NCBI GenBank assembly: GCA_049324115.1
Contig: JBMOMN010000023.1
Location: forward strand, 28,136 to 92,135
From: UBA5796 sp040752455
GTDB taxonomy: Bacteria; Chloroflexota; Anaerolineae; Anaerolineales; Villigracilaceae
Length of the DNA: 64,000 bases
Reading direction: 5' to 3'
Part shown: positions 41,449-49,557 of the stretch, piece by piece
How the letters are laid out: every line of letters starts with the position of its first letter
Position numbering within the stretch: position 1 is the first letter of the stretch
Notes under the pieces: model-generated
The model's input: the letters and a program-made list of their open reading frames with translations, nothing else
Told to the model about the DNA's origin: nothing
The model's database searches: none
Position numbers and translations under genes: made by a program

Positions 41449-42351
41449 ATGTCCATCAAAAAATCAGTCCTGGTTTTCACATTTATCGGCCTGGCGCTGG
41501 CCGGCTGCGGCCCATCCCCGGCTGCGACGGGAGGCGGCCCGAAGGTGTTGGCCTCGACCACCTTCCTGGCTGACATGGCCCAAAACGTGGCCGGGGAGCG
41601 GCTGGAGGTCGAGTCGCTGCTGCCCGCCGGCGCGGACCCGCACGCTTACGAGGTCGCGCCATCTGATGTGGCGAAAGTCGCCGCCAGCACAGTGCTGATC
41701 GTCAACGGGCTGGAATACGAGCATTTCATCGAATCCTTGCTGGAAAATGCGGGCGGCGAGCGGATGATCGTGACCGCCTCGAACGGCCTGAAGCCGCACG
41801 AGATGGAAGATTCCGATCACACCGCGGGCGACCCGCACCTGTGGCTGGACCCGGCCCGGGTGGTGACTTACGTCGAGAACATCCGGGACGGCTTGATCGA
41901 GGCCGACCCCGAAGGAGCCGGGATTTACCGGGCCAACGCCGAGGCTTACATCGCCCAGCTCACGGACCTGGATGCCTGGATTTCGGGCCAGGTGGCCCAG
42001 ATCCAAGCGGGGCGGCGGCTGCTGGTGACCAACCACGAGGCCCTGGGTTACTTTGCCGAACGCTACGGGTTCGCGGTGGTCGGGACGGTCATCCCCAGCC
42101 TGAGTTCCGAGGCGGCGACCTCGGCCCAGGGTCTGGCAACGGTGGTCGAGCAGATCAAGGCGACGGGCGCGCCGGCCATTTTCCTGGGCGAGGTGGAGAA
42201 TCCTGACCTCGCCAACCAGATCGCGGCTGAAACGGGCGTGAAAGTGGTCAGTGGCCTGTATCTCGAATCGCTGACCGACGGCCCGCCCGCGGCGACTTAC
42301 ATTGACATGATGAAGTACAATGTGAGCCTGATCGTTGAAGCGTTGAAGTAG
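41449..42351 (+). CDS. Metal ABC transporter substrate-binding lipoprotein (ZnuA/TroA family)
   Basis: The 300-residue lipoprotein has a lipobox (LALAGC, Cys 20) and a cluster A-I binding fold. Metal ligands can be placed: His in GADPHAYEVAPSD, His in GDPHLWLDPARV, His in VTNHEALGYFAERYG, and an acidic residue in GLYLESLTDGP, where many relatives have Asp. There is no long His-rich loop. Zinc is favoured because of the Zur-like sites, but manganese is possible. It is first in the operon with the ATPase and permease. Confidence 0.9.
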   Translation: MSIKKSVLVFTFIGLALAGCGPSPAATGGGPKVLASTTFLADMAQNVAGERLEVESLLPAGADPHAYEVAPSDVAKVAASTVLIVNGLEYEHFIESLLENAGGERMIVTASNGLKPHEMEDSDHTAGDPHLWLDPARVVTYVENIRDGLIEADPEGAGIYRANAEAYIAQLTDLDAWISGQVAQIQAGRRLLVTNHEALGYFAERYGFAVVGTVIPSLSSEAATSAQGLATVVEQIKATGAPAIFLGEVENPDLANQIAAETGVKVVSGLYLESLTDGPPAATYIDMMKYNVSLIVEALK

Positions 42352-42373
42352 GGCAAATTCCCCTCACCCCTGG

Positions 42374-42396
42374 CCCTCTCCCTTTTAGGGAGAGGG
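42374..42396. repeat. CCCTCTCCC hairpin in the znuA-znuC gap
   Basis: CCCTCTCCC and GGGAGAGGG form a 9-bp stem with loop TTTTA, preceded by CCCCTCACCCCTGG. This is a motif seen widely in bacterial intergenic regions. It could reduce read-through so that znuA is made in excess. Confidence 0.6.
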
Positions 42397-42410
42397 GGAA
42401 AGCAATTGAA

Positions 42411-43199
42411 ATGTACCCTCACACCGACCATCTCGATGACCAGCCGATCCTGGATGTCCGCAAGTTGAGCGTGCGCTACAACGGGCGTTTCGCGCTGGAG
42501 AACGTTTCCTTCCACCTGCACGCCGGGGAGCGTGTGGCCGTGGTCGGGCCGAACGGGGCGGGGAAAAGCACGCTGTTCAAGGTGGTGGCGGGCGTTTTGC
42601 AGCCGACCAGCGGCGAGGTGAACATTTTCGGCTCGATGCCACGCGGCCACGTCTGCATCGGCTACGTGCCCCAGCGCAGCCAGGTGGACTGGTCTTTCCC
42701 GGTCAACGTGGCGGACGTGGTGATGATGGGGCGGATCGCCAAGATCGGACCGTTGAACTGGCCCCACAAACGGGATTGGGACTTCGTCCGGCAGGCCCTC
42801 GAGACGGTGGAGTTATCCGACCTGGCGAAGCGCCAGATCGGGCAGCTTTCGGGCGGGCAGCAGCAGCGCATGTTCATCGCCCGCGCCCTGGCCCAGGAGG
42901 CCGAGCTGATGCTGATGGACGAACCGCTCACCGGCCTGGATACGCCCTCGCAGGAGGGCATCCTGGCGCTGCTCGACAGCCTCCAGCGCCAGAGCGTGAC
43001 CGTGATGGTCGCCACCCACGACCTGGAACAGGCCGCCGAGTATTTCGACCGGATCATGCTGCTCAACCACCGCCTGATCGGCTTCGGCCCGCCGGATGAA
43101 GTGCTCCAGGCCGAGAAACTGGTCCAGGCTTACGGCGGGCGGTTGCAGTTGGACGGGCACAGTCCCATGCTGATTGATGAGTGTTGCCCTCGCGAGTGA
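42411..43199 (+). CDS. Metal ABC transporter ATPase (ZnuC type)
   Basis: The 262-residue ATPase has Walker A GPNGAGKSTLFKVV, the signature LSGGQQQRMFIARAL, Walker B AELMLMDEPLTGLD and the H-loop in MVATHDLE. It would energise import of the metal bound by the upstream lipoprotein. The permease gene is separated from it by a four-helix-bundle cassette, which is unusual for this normally tight operon. Confidence 0.95.
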   Translation: MYPHTDHLDDQPILDVRKLSVRYNGRFALENVSFHLHAGERVAVVGPNGAGKSTLFKVVAGVLQPTSGEVNIFGSMPRGHVCIGYVPQRSQVDWSFPVNVADVVMMGRIAKIGPLNWPHKRDWDFVRQALETVELSDLAKRQIGQLSGGQQQRMFIARALAQEAELMLMDEPLTGLDTPSQEGILALLDSLQRQSVTVMVATHDLEQAAEYFDRIMLLNHRLIGFGPPDEVLQAEKLVQAYGGRLQLDGHSPMLIDECCPRE

Positions 43200-43630
43200 T
43201 TTACGATTTACGATTGTTGATTTACGATTGGCAATTCACGATTGGAGGAAAAATGAACGAGAAAATATTCAAAGATCGCACAAAGAAACTCGCGATTGCC
43301 GTTCTCCGGCTGGTGGACGGGATGCCAAGGTCCATCGCGGCGGATGTGCTTGCAAGACAGGTCGTGCGGTCTGGCACGTCCATTGGCGCGAACTACCGGG
43401 CCGCCTGCCGCGCAAAATCTACACCGGATATGGTCAACAAGCTCAAGATCGTCGAAGAAGAGAGTGATGAGACTGCTTATTGGCTCGAACGGATGGCCGA
43501 GATGGGCTATACTGCTCCAGGTCAGACAGCTCCCATCGCAAAAGAAACCAACGAAATCCTGGCGATGACCGTCGCTTCCATCAGGACCTTGCGCTCACGC
43601 AAATCGTAAATCCAAAATCGTAAATCCAAA
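43197..43630. repeat. Spacer cassette: four-helix-bundle gene between inverted TTTACGATT arrays
   Basis: The left arm (43197-43243) repeats GATTTACGATTTACGATTG. The right arm (43605-43630) carries the reverse complement words AAATCGTAAATCCAAAATCG. Together they enclose one gene, and the right arm supplies its stop codon. The cassette splits the metal importer operon between ATPase and permease. Confidence 0.75.
43253..43609 (+). CDS. Four-helix-bundle protein (S23/IVP family), copy 1
   Basis: The 118-residue protein matches the four-helix-bundle family first known from intervening sequences of 23S rRNA genes: RTKKLAIAVLRLVDGMP, VVRSGTSIGANYRAACRAKS, KLKIVEEESDETAYWLERMA. The function is unknown; relatives include the Avd protein of diversity-generating retroelements. 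ATG 43253 has GGAGG five bases upstream. The last residues (RKS and stop) are encoded by the right repeat arm. Confidence 0.88.
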   Translation: MNEKIFKDRTKKLAIAVLRLVDGMPRSIAADVLARQVVRSGTSIGANYRAACRAKSTPDMVNKLKIVEEESDETAYWLERMAEMGYTAPGQTAPIAKETNEILAMTVASIRTLRSRKS

Positions 43631-44464
43631 ATGTCTTTCATTCTCGAACCCCTCCAATACGCTTTCATGCTGCGCGGCCTGGCGGCCGCGGTGCTGGTCG
43701 GAATCGTCTGCGCCGTGGTCGGGACCTACGTCGTCCTGCGCGGCATGGCCTTCTTCGGCGACGCGCTGGCCCACACCATCCTGCCGGGCGTGGCGCTCGG
43801 ATACCTGGTCAGCGGCGGGGCGCGGGACGTGCTCTTCTGGTGGGCGCTGGGGACGGCCGTCCTGGCCGCCCTGGGCATTGGGGCGATCAGCAAGAACTCG
43901 CAGGTCAAGGAAGACACCGCCATCGGGATCATCTTCGCCGGGATGTTCGCCCTGGGGATCGCCCTGATCTCCACCGTCCGCAGCTACGCGGTGGACCTGA
44001 GCCACTTCCTGTTCGGGGATGTGCTCGGCGTCTCGTCCACGGACCTGTGGGTGACGGCCGCTTTCGGGGCGCTGGTGCTGCTGGTGATCTTCGCCTTCTA
44101 CAAGGAGTTCCTGACCCTGTCCTTCGACCCGATCCTGGCCGTGACCCTGCGCCTGCCGGTAGGGCTGCTCAACAACCTGCTGCTCGGCCTGATCGCGGTC
44201 ACGATCGCCGTCTCGCTCCAGACCGTCGGCGTGGCGCTGATGGTCGCCATGCTGGTCACGCCCGCCGCGACCGCCTCCCTGCTGACCCACCGCCTGCCGG
44301 TGATGATGGGGCTGGCGGCAGTCTTCGCTTCGGTCTCCGGGGTCGTCGGGCTGTACCTGTCGTACTACGCCAGCATCGCCTCCGGCTCGGCCATCGTGCT
44401 GACCGCCACAGCGTTTTTCCTGGTGGTCTTTGCCGTCAAACGGGTGATGCACCAAGATTCCTGA
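43631..44464 (+). CDS. Metal ABC transporter permease (ZnuB type, ABC-3 family)
   Basis: This 277-residue membrane protein has about eight hydrophobic segments. ABC-3 family features include MLRGLAAAVLVGIVCAVVGT, VVLRGMAFFGDALAHTILPG (the coupling region) and ALMVAMLVTPAATASLLTHR. It is the membrane channel for the upstream binding protein and ATPase. Its ATG directly follows the right arm of the four-helix-bundle cassette, so its expression must come through the cassette or from it. Confidence 0.94.
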   Translation: MSFILEPLQYAFMLRGLAAAVLVGIVCAVVGTYVVLRGMAFFGDALAHTILPGVALGYLVSGGARDVLFWWALGTAVLAALGIGAISKNSQVKEDTAIGIIFAGMFALGIALISTVRSYAVDLSHFLFGDVLGVSSTDLWVTAAFGALVLLVIFAFYKEFLTLSFDPILAVTLRLPVGLLNNLLLGLIAVTIAVSLQTVGVALMVAMLVTPAATASLLTHRLPVMMGLAAVFASVSGVVGLYLSYYASIASGSAIVLTATAFFLVVFAVKRVMHQDS

Positions 44465-44527
44465 TCCGGGCACGGACTCCGAATGCGCAGGACCCCCTGC
44501 CCAAAAAGCCGAACTTGAAATCTGGTT

Positions 44528-44533
44528 TATAAT
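44528..44533 (+). promoter_or_regulatory. -10 box seven bases before the C39-like gene
   Basis: A perfect TATAAT lies seven bases before the ATG at 44541, so a leaderless mRNA is likely. There is no clear -35. Confidence 0.5.
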
Positions 44534-44540
44534 CCCGCCC

Positions 44541-45866
44541 ATGAAACGCAAATTCAACCGATTGTGGTCAATCCCCCTTTTACTGGTCCTGGCTGTTGGC
44601 ATTTACTACATCCCGCCGGTACACGACCGTCTCGCCTGGCGGGTCGAAGACTTACAAACCCGCATCAAATACGCCCTGAATCCACCGGACGAAGCCGTAT
44701 TCGTCCCGGAAGTGCCCACCGCGGCGACGCTGGCCGTCACCCTGCCGCCGACTCCCACCCCGATCCCCACCGGGACGCCTGAGCCTGCCGGCCCGACCCT
44801 CGCGCCGACTCCCACTTCCACGCCGCTCCCGGAGCGAGTTAAACTGGACGGGGTGGTTTACGTGGACCAGCACGAACGCTGGAACTATTGCGGCCCGGCC
44901 AACCTTTCGATGGCGCTCAACTTCTGGGGCTGGGAAGGCAACCGGGACGACATCGCCAAAATCGTCAAACCGGGTGTGCAAGACCCCAAACTGGACTTCA
45001 TCCAACAGGGCAAGTACGACAAGAACGTGATGCCTTACGAACTTTCCGGGTTCGTGCAGGACCATACCGAGTTCAACGTGGTCGTCCGTCACGGCGGCGA
45101 CCTGGACCTGGTCAAGCGCCTGATCGCGGCCGGGTTCCCGGTGGTGGTCGAAAAGGGCTACTACGAAGCCGATTACACCGGCAAGATCGCCTGGCTGGGA
45201 CATTACCTCTTCACCACCGGCTATGACGACGCCCAGGGGGCCTTCATCGTCCAGGACGCCTGGCTCAAGCCCGGCAAGGATGTGCTCAGTCCCTACGAGA
45301 TTTACGAAGAAGGCTGGCGCTCCTTCAATTACCTGTTCATGGTGGTCTATCCCCCGGAGCGGGAGCAGGAAGTCTTCACCCTGCTCGGTCCCTGGCTGGA
45401 CGCGCAGTGGGCCAACCAGCACGCCCTGGAAAAATCCGAACAGGAGATCGCGGCTTTGAGCGGGATAGACCAGTTCTTCGCCTGGTTCAACAAAGGCACC
45501 AGCCTGATCAACCTGCTGCGATACGGCGAGGCCACCCTGGCCTATGACCAGGCCTTCCAGATCTACGCCTCGCTCGGCCAGGACGACAAACAGCGTCCCT
45601 ACCGGATCATGTGGTACCAGACCGGTCCCTACTGGGCTTACTACTACTCCGGCCGCTACCAGGACGTGATCAACCTGGCCAATACCACCCTGAACGACAC
45701 CATCAGCGAACCCACCCTCGAAGAAAGCCTGTACTGGCGCGGCCTGGCCGAGTTCGCCCTGGGCGATTCCGTCAACGCCTTTGCGGATGTGCGCGAAGCC
45801 GTGCGCCTGAATCCCAACTTCACTGCCGGGCTGCAAAAACTCCAGGAGTGGGGGATAGGACCATAG
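44541..45866 (+). CDS. Membrane-anchored C39-like peptidase domain with TPR-like tail
   Basis: The 441-residue protein has an N-terminal span (LWSIPLLLVLAVGIYYI), a Pro/Thr-rich linker (PTPTPIPTGTPEP), then a C39-like papain-fold domain with the catalytic Cys in WNYCGPANLSMALNFWGWEG and the His-Asp pair in LGHYLFTTGYDD. The C-terminal 150 residues resemble tetratricopeptide repeats (YGEATLAYDQAFQIYASLGQ, FALGDSVNAFADVREAVRLN). It probably acts outside the cell; the substrate is unknown. Confidence 0.82.
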   Translation: MKRKFNRLWSIPLLLVLAVGIYYIPPVHDRLAWRVEDLQTRIKYALNPPDEAVFVPEVPTAATLAVTLPPTPTPIPTGTPEPAGPTLAPTPTSTPLPERVKLDGVVYVDQHERWNYCGPANLSMALNFWGWEGNRDDIAKIVKPGVQDPKLDFIQQGKYDKNVMPYELSGFVQDHTEFNVVVRHGGDLDLVKRLIAAGFPVVVEKGYYEADYTGKIAWLGHYLFTTGYDDAQGAFIVQDAWLKPGKDVLSPYEIYEEGWRSFNYLFMVVYPPEREQEVFTLLGPWLDAQWANQHALEKSEQEIAALSGIDQFFAWFNKGTSLINLLRYGEATLAYDQAFQIYASLGQDDKQRPYRIMWYQTGPYWAYYYSGRYQDVINLANTTLNDTISEPTLEESLYWRGLAEFALGDSVNAFADVREAVRLNPNFTAGLQKLQEWGIGP

Positions 45867-46378
45867 TTTTGTAGTTAGGTGGTTGGTTAGTTGGTTAGTT
45901 TCGTAGTCGATTAGTTTGGTTATTGAAAATCCAGGAGGAGGAAACCGTGACCAAGATTGAGCGCTTTGAGGATTTGCAGAGTTGGCAAAAAGCTCGCCAA
46001 TTGACCAATACGGTCTACGACCTGACCGAACACCCCAAATTTGCGAAGGACTTTCGCCTGTGTGGTCAGATTCAGGATGCGGCTAGTTCTGTGATGCACA
46101 ACATTGCCGAGGGCTTTGACTCTGGAACTAATCCCGAGTTTATTCGCTTTCTCAAAATGGCGCGCCGTTCAGCCAGCGAAGTCCAGTCCGAACTCTATTT
46201 GGCGTTGGATCGGCAATACGTCACCCAGAGCGAACTGACCATAGCCTACAATCTTGCTACCGAAACGAAACGTCTCATCAATGGCATGATCGGTTACCTC
46301 AGAAAATCGCAACAGTCGCAAAGACGAACTACCAAACCGCATACCCACCCAACTACCTAACTACCAAACTACTGAGCT
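45864..46378. repeat. Spacer cassette: four-helix-bundle gene between inverted GGTTAGTT arrays
   Basis: The left arm (45864-45926) repeats GTAGTTAGGTGGTTGGTTAG. The right arm (about 46324-46376) carries the opposite-strand words such as CCAACTACCTAACTACC. The arms enclose one gene, and its last eleven codons and stop fall in the right arm. A gene-less pair of the same word family lies at 63590-63666. Confidence 0.75.
45947..46360 (+). CDS. Four-helix-bundle protein (S23/IVP family), copy 2
   Basis: The 137-residue protein matches the same family as copy 1 but is divergent: IERFEDLQSWQKARQLTN, AASSVMHNIAEGFDSGTNPE, EFIRFLKMARRSASEVQSEL, then LTIAYNLATETKRLINGMIG. The start is GTG 45947 behind CAGGAGGAGG. 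The tail TTKPHTHPTT is encoded by the flanking repeat array, not by the family's own sequence. No function can be assigned. Confidence 0.88.
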   Translation: MTKIERFEDLQSWQKARQLTNTVYDLTEHPKFAKDFRLCGQIQDAASSVMHNIAEGFDSGTNPEFIRFLKMARRSASEVQSELYLALDRQYVTQSELTIAYNLATETKRLINGMIGYLRKSQQSQRRTTKPHTHPTT

Positions 46379-47638
46379 ATGAGACTACTCCATTTTGCTG
46401 ACGCCCACATTGACATGGCCAACTATGGCCGCCACGACCCCGCGACCGGTCTGCCGTTGCGCGTGCTGGATTTCCTGAAGTCGCTCGACACCATCGTGGA
46501 CGCAGCAATTGACGAAAAAGTGGACCTGGTCATCTTTGCCGGGGACGCGTACAAGGACCGTTCGCCGGCTCCCACCTTCCAGCGGGAGTGGGGGAGGCGC
46601 ATCATCCGGCTCTCGCAGGCAGGCATCCCGACCCTGCTGCTGGTCGGCAACCACGACATGTCTCCCGCTGCGGGCCGCGCCCACGCCGTCCAGGAGTTCG
46701 ACACCCTGCAAATCCCGCACGTGCGCGTGCTCCAGCAGCCGCAGTTCCTCAGCGCCGGCGAGCTGGGCCTGCCCGTCCAGGTGATGGCCCTGCCCTGGGT
46801 CTCGCGCTCCGGGCTGATGGCCGCTTTGCAGGTCAGCGGCGAAGATGCCGGGAAGGTCTACGAGGAAGTCGAGCAGAGGCTGGCGGACCTGGTCGAGGGC
46901 TGGTTCGAGGAGCTGGTTGACCCGTCGCTGCCGGTGGTGATGACGGCCCACGCCTCGGTCCAGGGGGCGGTCTACGGCGCGGAGCGGATGGTCATGCTCG
47001 GCTCGGATTTGGTCCTGTCCGGGTCGCTGGTCAAGGACCCCCGGCTGGATTACGTGGCCCTGGGGCACATCCACAAGCCGCAGAACCTGAACGGGCCGGG
47101 GCCGGACCCGAAAGACAAGACGCCCTACGCCCACCCGCCGGTGATCTACCCCGGCTCCATCGAGCGGGTTGATTTCGGGGAGGCGGGGGACGATAAGTTT
47201 TATGTGATCGCCGAGGTCACGCGCGGCAGGACCCGGGTCCAGTGGCGCAGGCTGGAGGGCATCCGCCCGTTCGTGGACCGCTTCGTCCGCCTGGAGAGCA
47301 GCGAAAATGTCACCGCCCGGCTCAAATCCGCCTTGCCCAAACAGGAAAAACTGGCCGGGGCCATCGTCCGCCTGGTGGTCGAGTACCCGCGTGAGTGGGA
47401 CACGCTGATTGACGAACCCGCCCTGCGGGCTTACGCGGCGGAAGCGTTCGAGTTCCACCTGGTCAAGCGCCCAAAAATGGAGGCCCGCATCCGCCTGCCC
47501 GCCGATCAGGCCATCAGCAGCCTCAGCCCGCTCGAACTGCTTGACCAATACTGGCGCGCCACCCACGCCGATGACGGCGAAATCGAAGCCTTGCAGGCCC
47601 TGGCCCGCGAGATCTTGACCGACGAAGGATTGGAATAA
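46379..47638 (+). CDS. sbcD: DNA repair exonuclease, SbcD/Mre11 family
   Basis: The 419-residue metallophosphoesterase has all family motifs: LLHFADAHID, FAGDAYKDRSP, LLVGNHDMSP, VVMTAHASVQGAVYG and VALGHIHKPQ. Mre11/SbcD normally works with the Rad50/SbcC ATPase to process DNA ends. No SbcC gene follows; the next gene is a PIG-L deacetylase whose ATG overlaps the stop by one base. The C-terminal capping part (IVRLVVEYPREWDTLIDEPA) is family-like. Confidence 0.9.
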   Translation: MRLLHFADAHIDMANYGRHDPATGLPLRVLDFLKSLDTIVDAAIDEKVDLVIFAGDAYKDRSPAPTFQREWGRRIIRLSQAGIPTLLLVGNHDMSPAAGRAHAVQEFDTLQIPHVRVLQQPQFLSAGELGLPVQVMALPWVSRSGLMAALQVSGEDAGKVYEEVEQRLADLVEGWFEELVDPSLPVVMTAHASVQGAVYGAERMVMLGSDLVLSGSLVKDPRLDYVALGHIHKPQNLNGPGPDPKDKTPYAHPPVIYPGSIERVDFGEAGDDKFYVIAEVTRGRTRVQWRRLEGIRPFVDRFVRLESSENVTARLKSALPKQEKLAGAIVRLVVEYPREWDTLIDEPALRAYAAEAFEFHLVKRPKMEARIRLPADQAISSLSPLELLDQYWRATHADDGEIEALQALAREILTDEGLE

Positions 47639-48378
47639 TGCGCTGGATCTACATCTCCCCGCACCTCGACGATGCTGTGCTGTCTTGCGGCGGCCTGATC
47701 TGGGAGCAATGCCGGGCCGGGACCCCGGTCGAAATCTGGACGGTCCTGGCCGGGATCCCCGGCCTGGACGAGTTGTCCGATTTTGCGAAGGTGCTGCATT
47801 TCGTGAGCGGCACGGGGACCGCCGCCGAGACCGTGACCCTGCGCCGGGCCGAAGACCAGGCCGCAGCCGGGATCGTCGGGGCGAAAGCCGTCCATTTCGA
47901 TTTCCAGGACTGCATCTACCGCCGCTCCCCGGAGGGCGAGTGGCTCTACGATGGGATCTTCGTCCCGCTCCATCCGGCGGACGCGGACCTGCCGGGGGAG
48001 GTCGCCCGCGCCCTGGCCGCCCGCCTCGAACCGGATGACGAGGTCATCTGCCCGTTGACGATCGGCGGCCACGTGGACCACGTGATGACGCGGATGGCGG
48101 TCGAGCGGCTGGGGCGGCCGCTGCGCTATTACGCCGACATCCCCTATTTGCAGAAGAACTGGCTGAGCCTGCTCACGTTCACCGGCGGCCTGTGTTCCGA
48201 GGTCCACCCGGTTTCCGAAGAGGGGCTGCGGGCCTGGCAGGAGGGCGTCGAAGCCTACGCTTCCCAGCTTGGCAGCCTGTTCGATCCCCCCGAAAGCCTG
48301 CGCTCGACCTTGCAAAAATATTGGGAATGTGTTTTCGGGGTGACTCTCTGGGAAAGCCTGCCTGCTGGATACGGTTAG
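47638..48378 (+). CDS. PIG-L family N-acetylglucosamine deacetylase-like protein
   Basis: The 246-residue protein has the zinc motif SPHLDDAVLSCGGLIW and the later His in IGGHVDHVMTRMAVE, as in LmbE/MshB/BshB-type enzymes. It would remove an acetyl group from a GlcNAc-containing substrate such as a thiol precursor or glycan, but the substrate is not determined. It is translationally coupled to sbcD. Confidence 0.9.
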   Translation: MRWIYISPHLDDAVLSCGGLIWEQCRAGTPVEIWTVLAGIPGLDELSDFAKVLHFVSGTGTAAETVTLRRAEDQAAAGIVGAKAVHFDFQDCIYRRSPEGEWLYDGIFVPLHPADADLPGEVARALAARLEPDDEVICPLTIGGHVDHVMTRMAVERLGRPLRYYADIPYLQKNWLSLLTFTGGLCSEVHPVSEEGLRAWQEGVEAYASQLGSLFDPPESLRSTLQKYWECVFGVTLWESLPAGYG

Positions 48379-48435
48379 CAGCCAACCGGGACGAGCGGGC
48401 CTGCGCATCATCGGGTCGAAGTTAAATTAAAACCG

Positions 48436-48461
48436 AACCTCCCACAGGGTTGTGGGAGGTT
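48436..48461. terminator. Bidirectional terminator between PIG-L and SHOCT genes
   Basis: AACCTCCCACA and TGTGGGAGGTT form an 11-bp perfect stem with a 4-base loop. It lies between convergent genes, with T-rich flanks on both sides. Confidence 0.8.
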
Positions 48462-48481
48462 TTGCGGGGGAGAACCACAAT

Positions 48482-48862
48482 TTACTCGACGAAAATTTCG
48501 ACGTGTTCGCCGTCTTCTGAATCCTGGACGTCAATGATCTTGCCGGTTACGCCTGAGCGTAATGCGTCCATGACGTTTGCCATGTCCACGCCTTCAACTT
48601 CGGGGGCAAAGTGGGCGCCGATCTTCAGCCCGGCATCAATCAACGCCAGCGGGATCTGCACCATGGCCTTGTTGCGACCGCTGGCCACGTCGGTGACGCG
48701 GATGCGCAGCAGGCGCGGCGCTCCCGGCCCACGCGGGACGGATGCGCTGCTAAAAGAATTGCGCCCTCCCTGGGCCAGGGCAGCCAGCAGCTTGGCGCCT
48801 TCGTCGGCGCTGAGCTTGCCCTCCTCGATCATCTTCAGGATTTTCATTCTTTCTTCTGTCAT
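48482..48862 (-). CDS. SHOCT-like domain protein
   Basis: The 126-residue protein opens with a SHOCT-like helical hairpin (TEERMKILKMIEEGKLSADE, GAKLLAALAQ), followed by a beta-rich domain (LLRIRVTDVASGRNKAMVQI, SEDGEHVEIFVE). AGGAGG precedes ATG 48862. Related N- and C-terminal segments occur in the next two upstream genes, so this cluster holds several paralogous proteins. The function is unknown; SHOCT-like hairpins are thought to mediate oligomerisation. Confidence 0.82.
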   Translation of the reverse strand: MTEERMKILKMIEEGKLSADEGAKLLAALAQGGRNSFSSASVPRGPGAPRLLRIRVTDVASGRNKAMVQIPLALIDAGLKIGAHFAPEVEGVDMANVMDALRSGVTGKIIDVQDSEDGEHVEIFVE

Positions 48863-48918
48863 GCCAACCTCCTGTGAAAACTCCGATAACGGGTCGAAAA
48901 ATTCTGCCTGATAAATCC

Positions 48919-49557
48919 TCATCCAATATAAACTTGCACGTGCTCGCCGTCCTCCTCCTGCACGTCCACCAGGATCGGTTCATCGGTCGAAGCGGTTTCG
49001 AAAACGGCCTTCAGGGTATCGTCGGCAATCTTGCGCTCCCGGTCCGGGATGTGATGCCCGAAGTTCCGCAGGCCCCAGCGCACCAGTCCCATCGGGAAGG
49101 GGAAACCGATCCTGACGCGGTGGGGAGATCCGCCGGATGGGTTGGTCACGTCCACGTAGATTCAGCGCGCGGTCCGGCTCCCGAAAGCCAGGGCGATGGC
49201 GCCCACACCGAGCAGGAAGGGCAGCCAGGCGCAGAAGAACCAGAACCCGAAGCCCGACCCCTGCATGGCCGAGTACATCCAGCCGGCCCCGGCGATGGTC
49301 AGAAAGACGCCGATCCAGAGCGGGATGACCCACAGGCGGCGGAACCCCTTTAATCTGCGTTCGAAATCCCGGTTCGGGGCGGGACCCGGAGCCGGCTCCG
49401 GCTCGAGGACCGTTTCCACGGCTGAATCCGGCTCGAAGTCCACCTGCGCTTCGTCGTCGCTCTCCTCCAGAACCCGGATCAGGCGCATGGCCTCCTCGGC
49501 GGAAATCTTCCCATCCTCCACCATCTGGAGGATCTTGGCGCGCTCCTCGGCAGACAT
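48919..49557 (-). pseudogene. SHOCT-like membrane protein interrupted by an in-frame TGA
   Basis: The first part (49557 to 49162) encodes a SHOCT-like hairpin (MSAEERAKILQMVEDGKISA), an acidic linker and two membrane spans, ending GSRTAR before TGA at 49164-49162. The same frame continues without another stop and encodes the beta-rich C-terminal domain found in the neighbour (IYVDVTNPSGG, EEDGEHVQVYIG). The natural reading is one gene in which a TGA sits where relatives probably have tryptophan. It could be a nonsense mutation, an assembly error, read-through, or two separate proteins with a GTG restart at 49155. Confidence 0.7.

Noticed and set aside
43253..46360. Four-helix-bundle genes as Avd of a diversity-generating retroelement
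   Set aside because: No reverse transcriptase or template/variable repeat pair is seen around them.
43197..46378. Word arrays as CRISPR
   Set aside because: The units are 8-12 bases, imperfect, without regular spacers, and no cas genes are present.
49162..49164. TGA read as selenocysteine because selA is present
   Set aside because: No convincing SECIS hairpin follows and the expected residue is probably tryptophan, so recoding is less likely than mutation or error.
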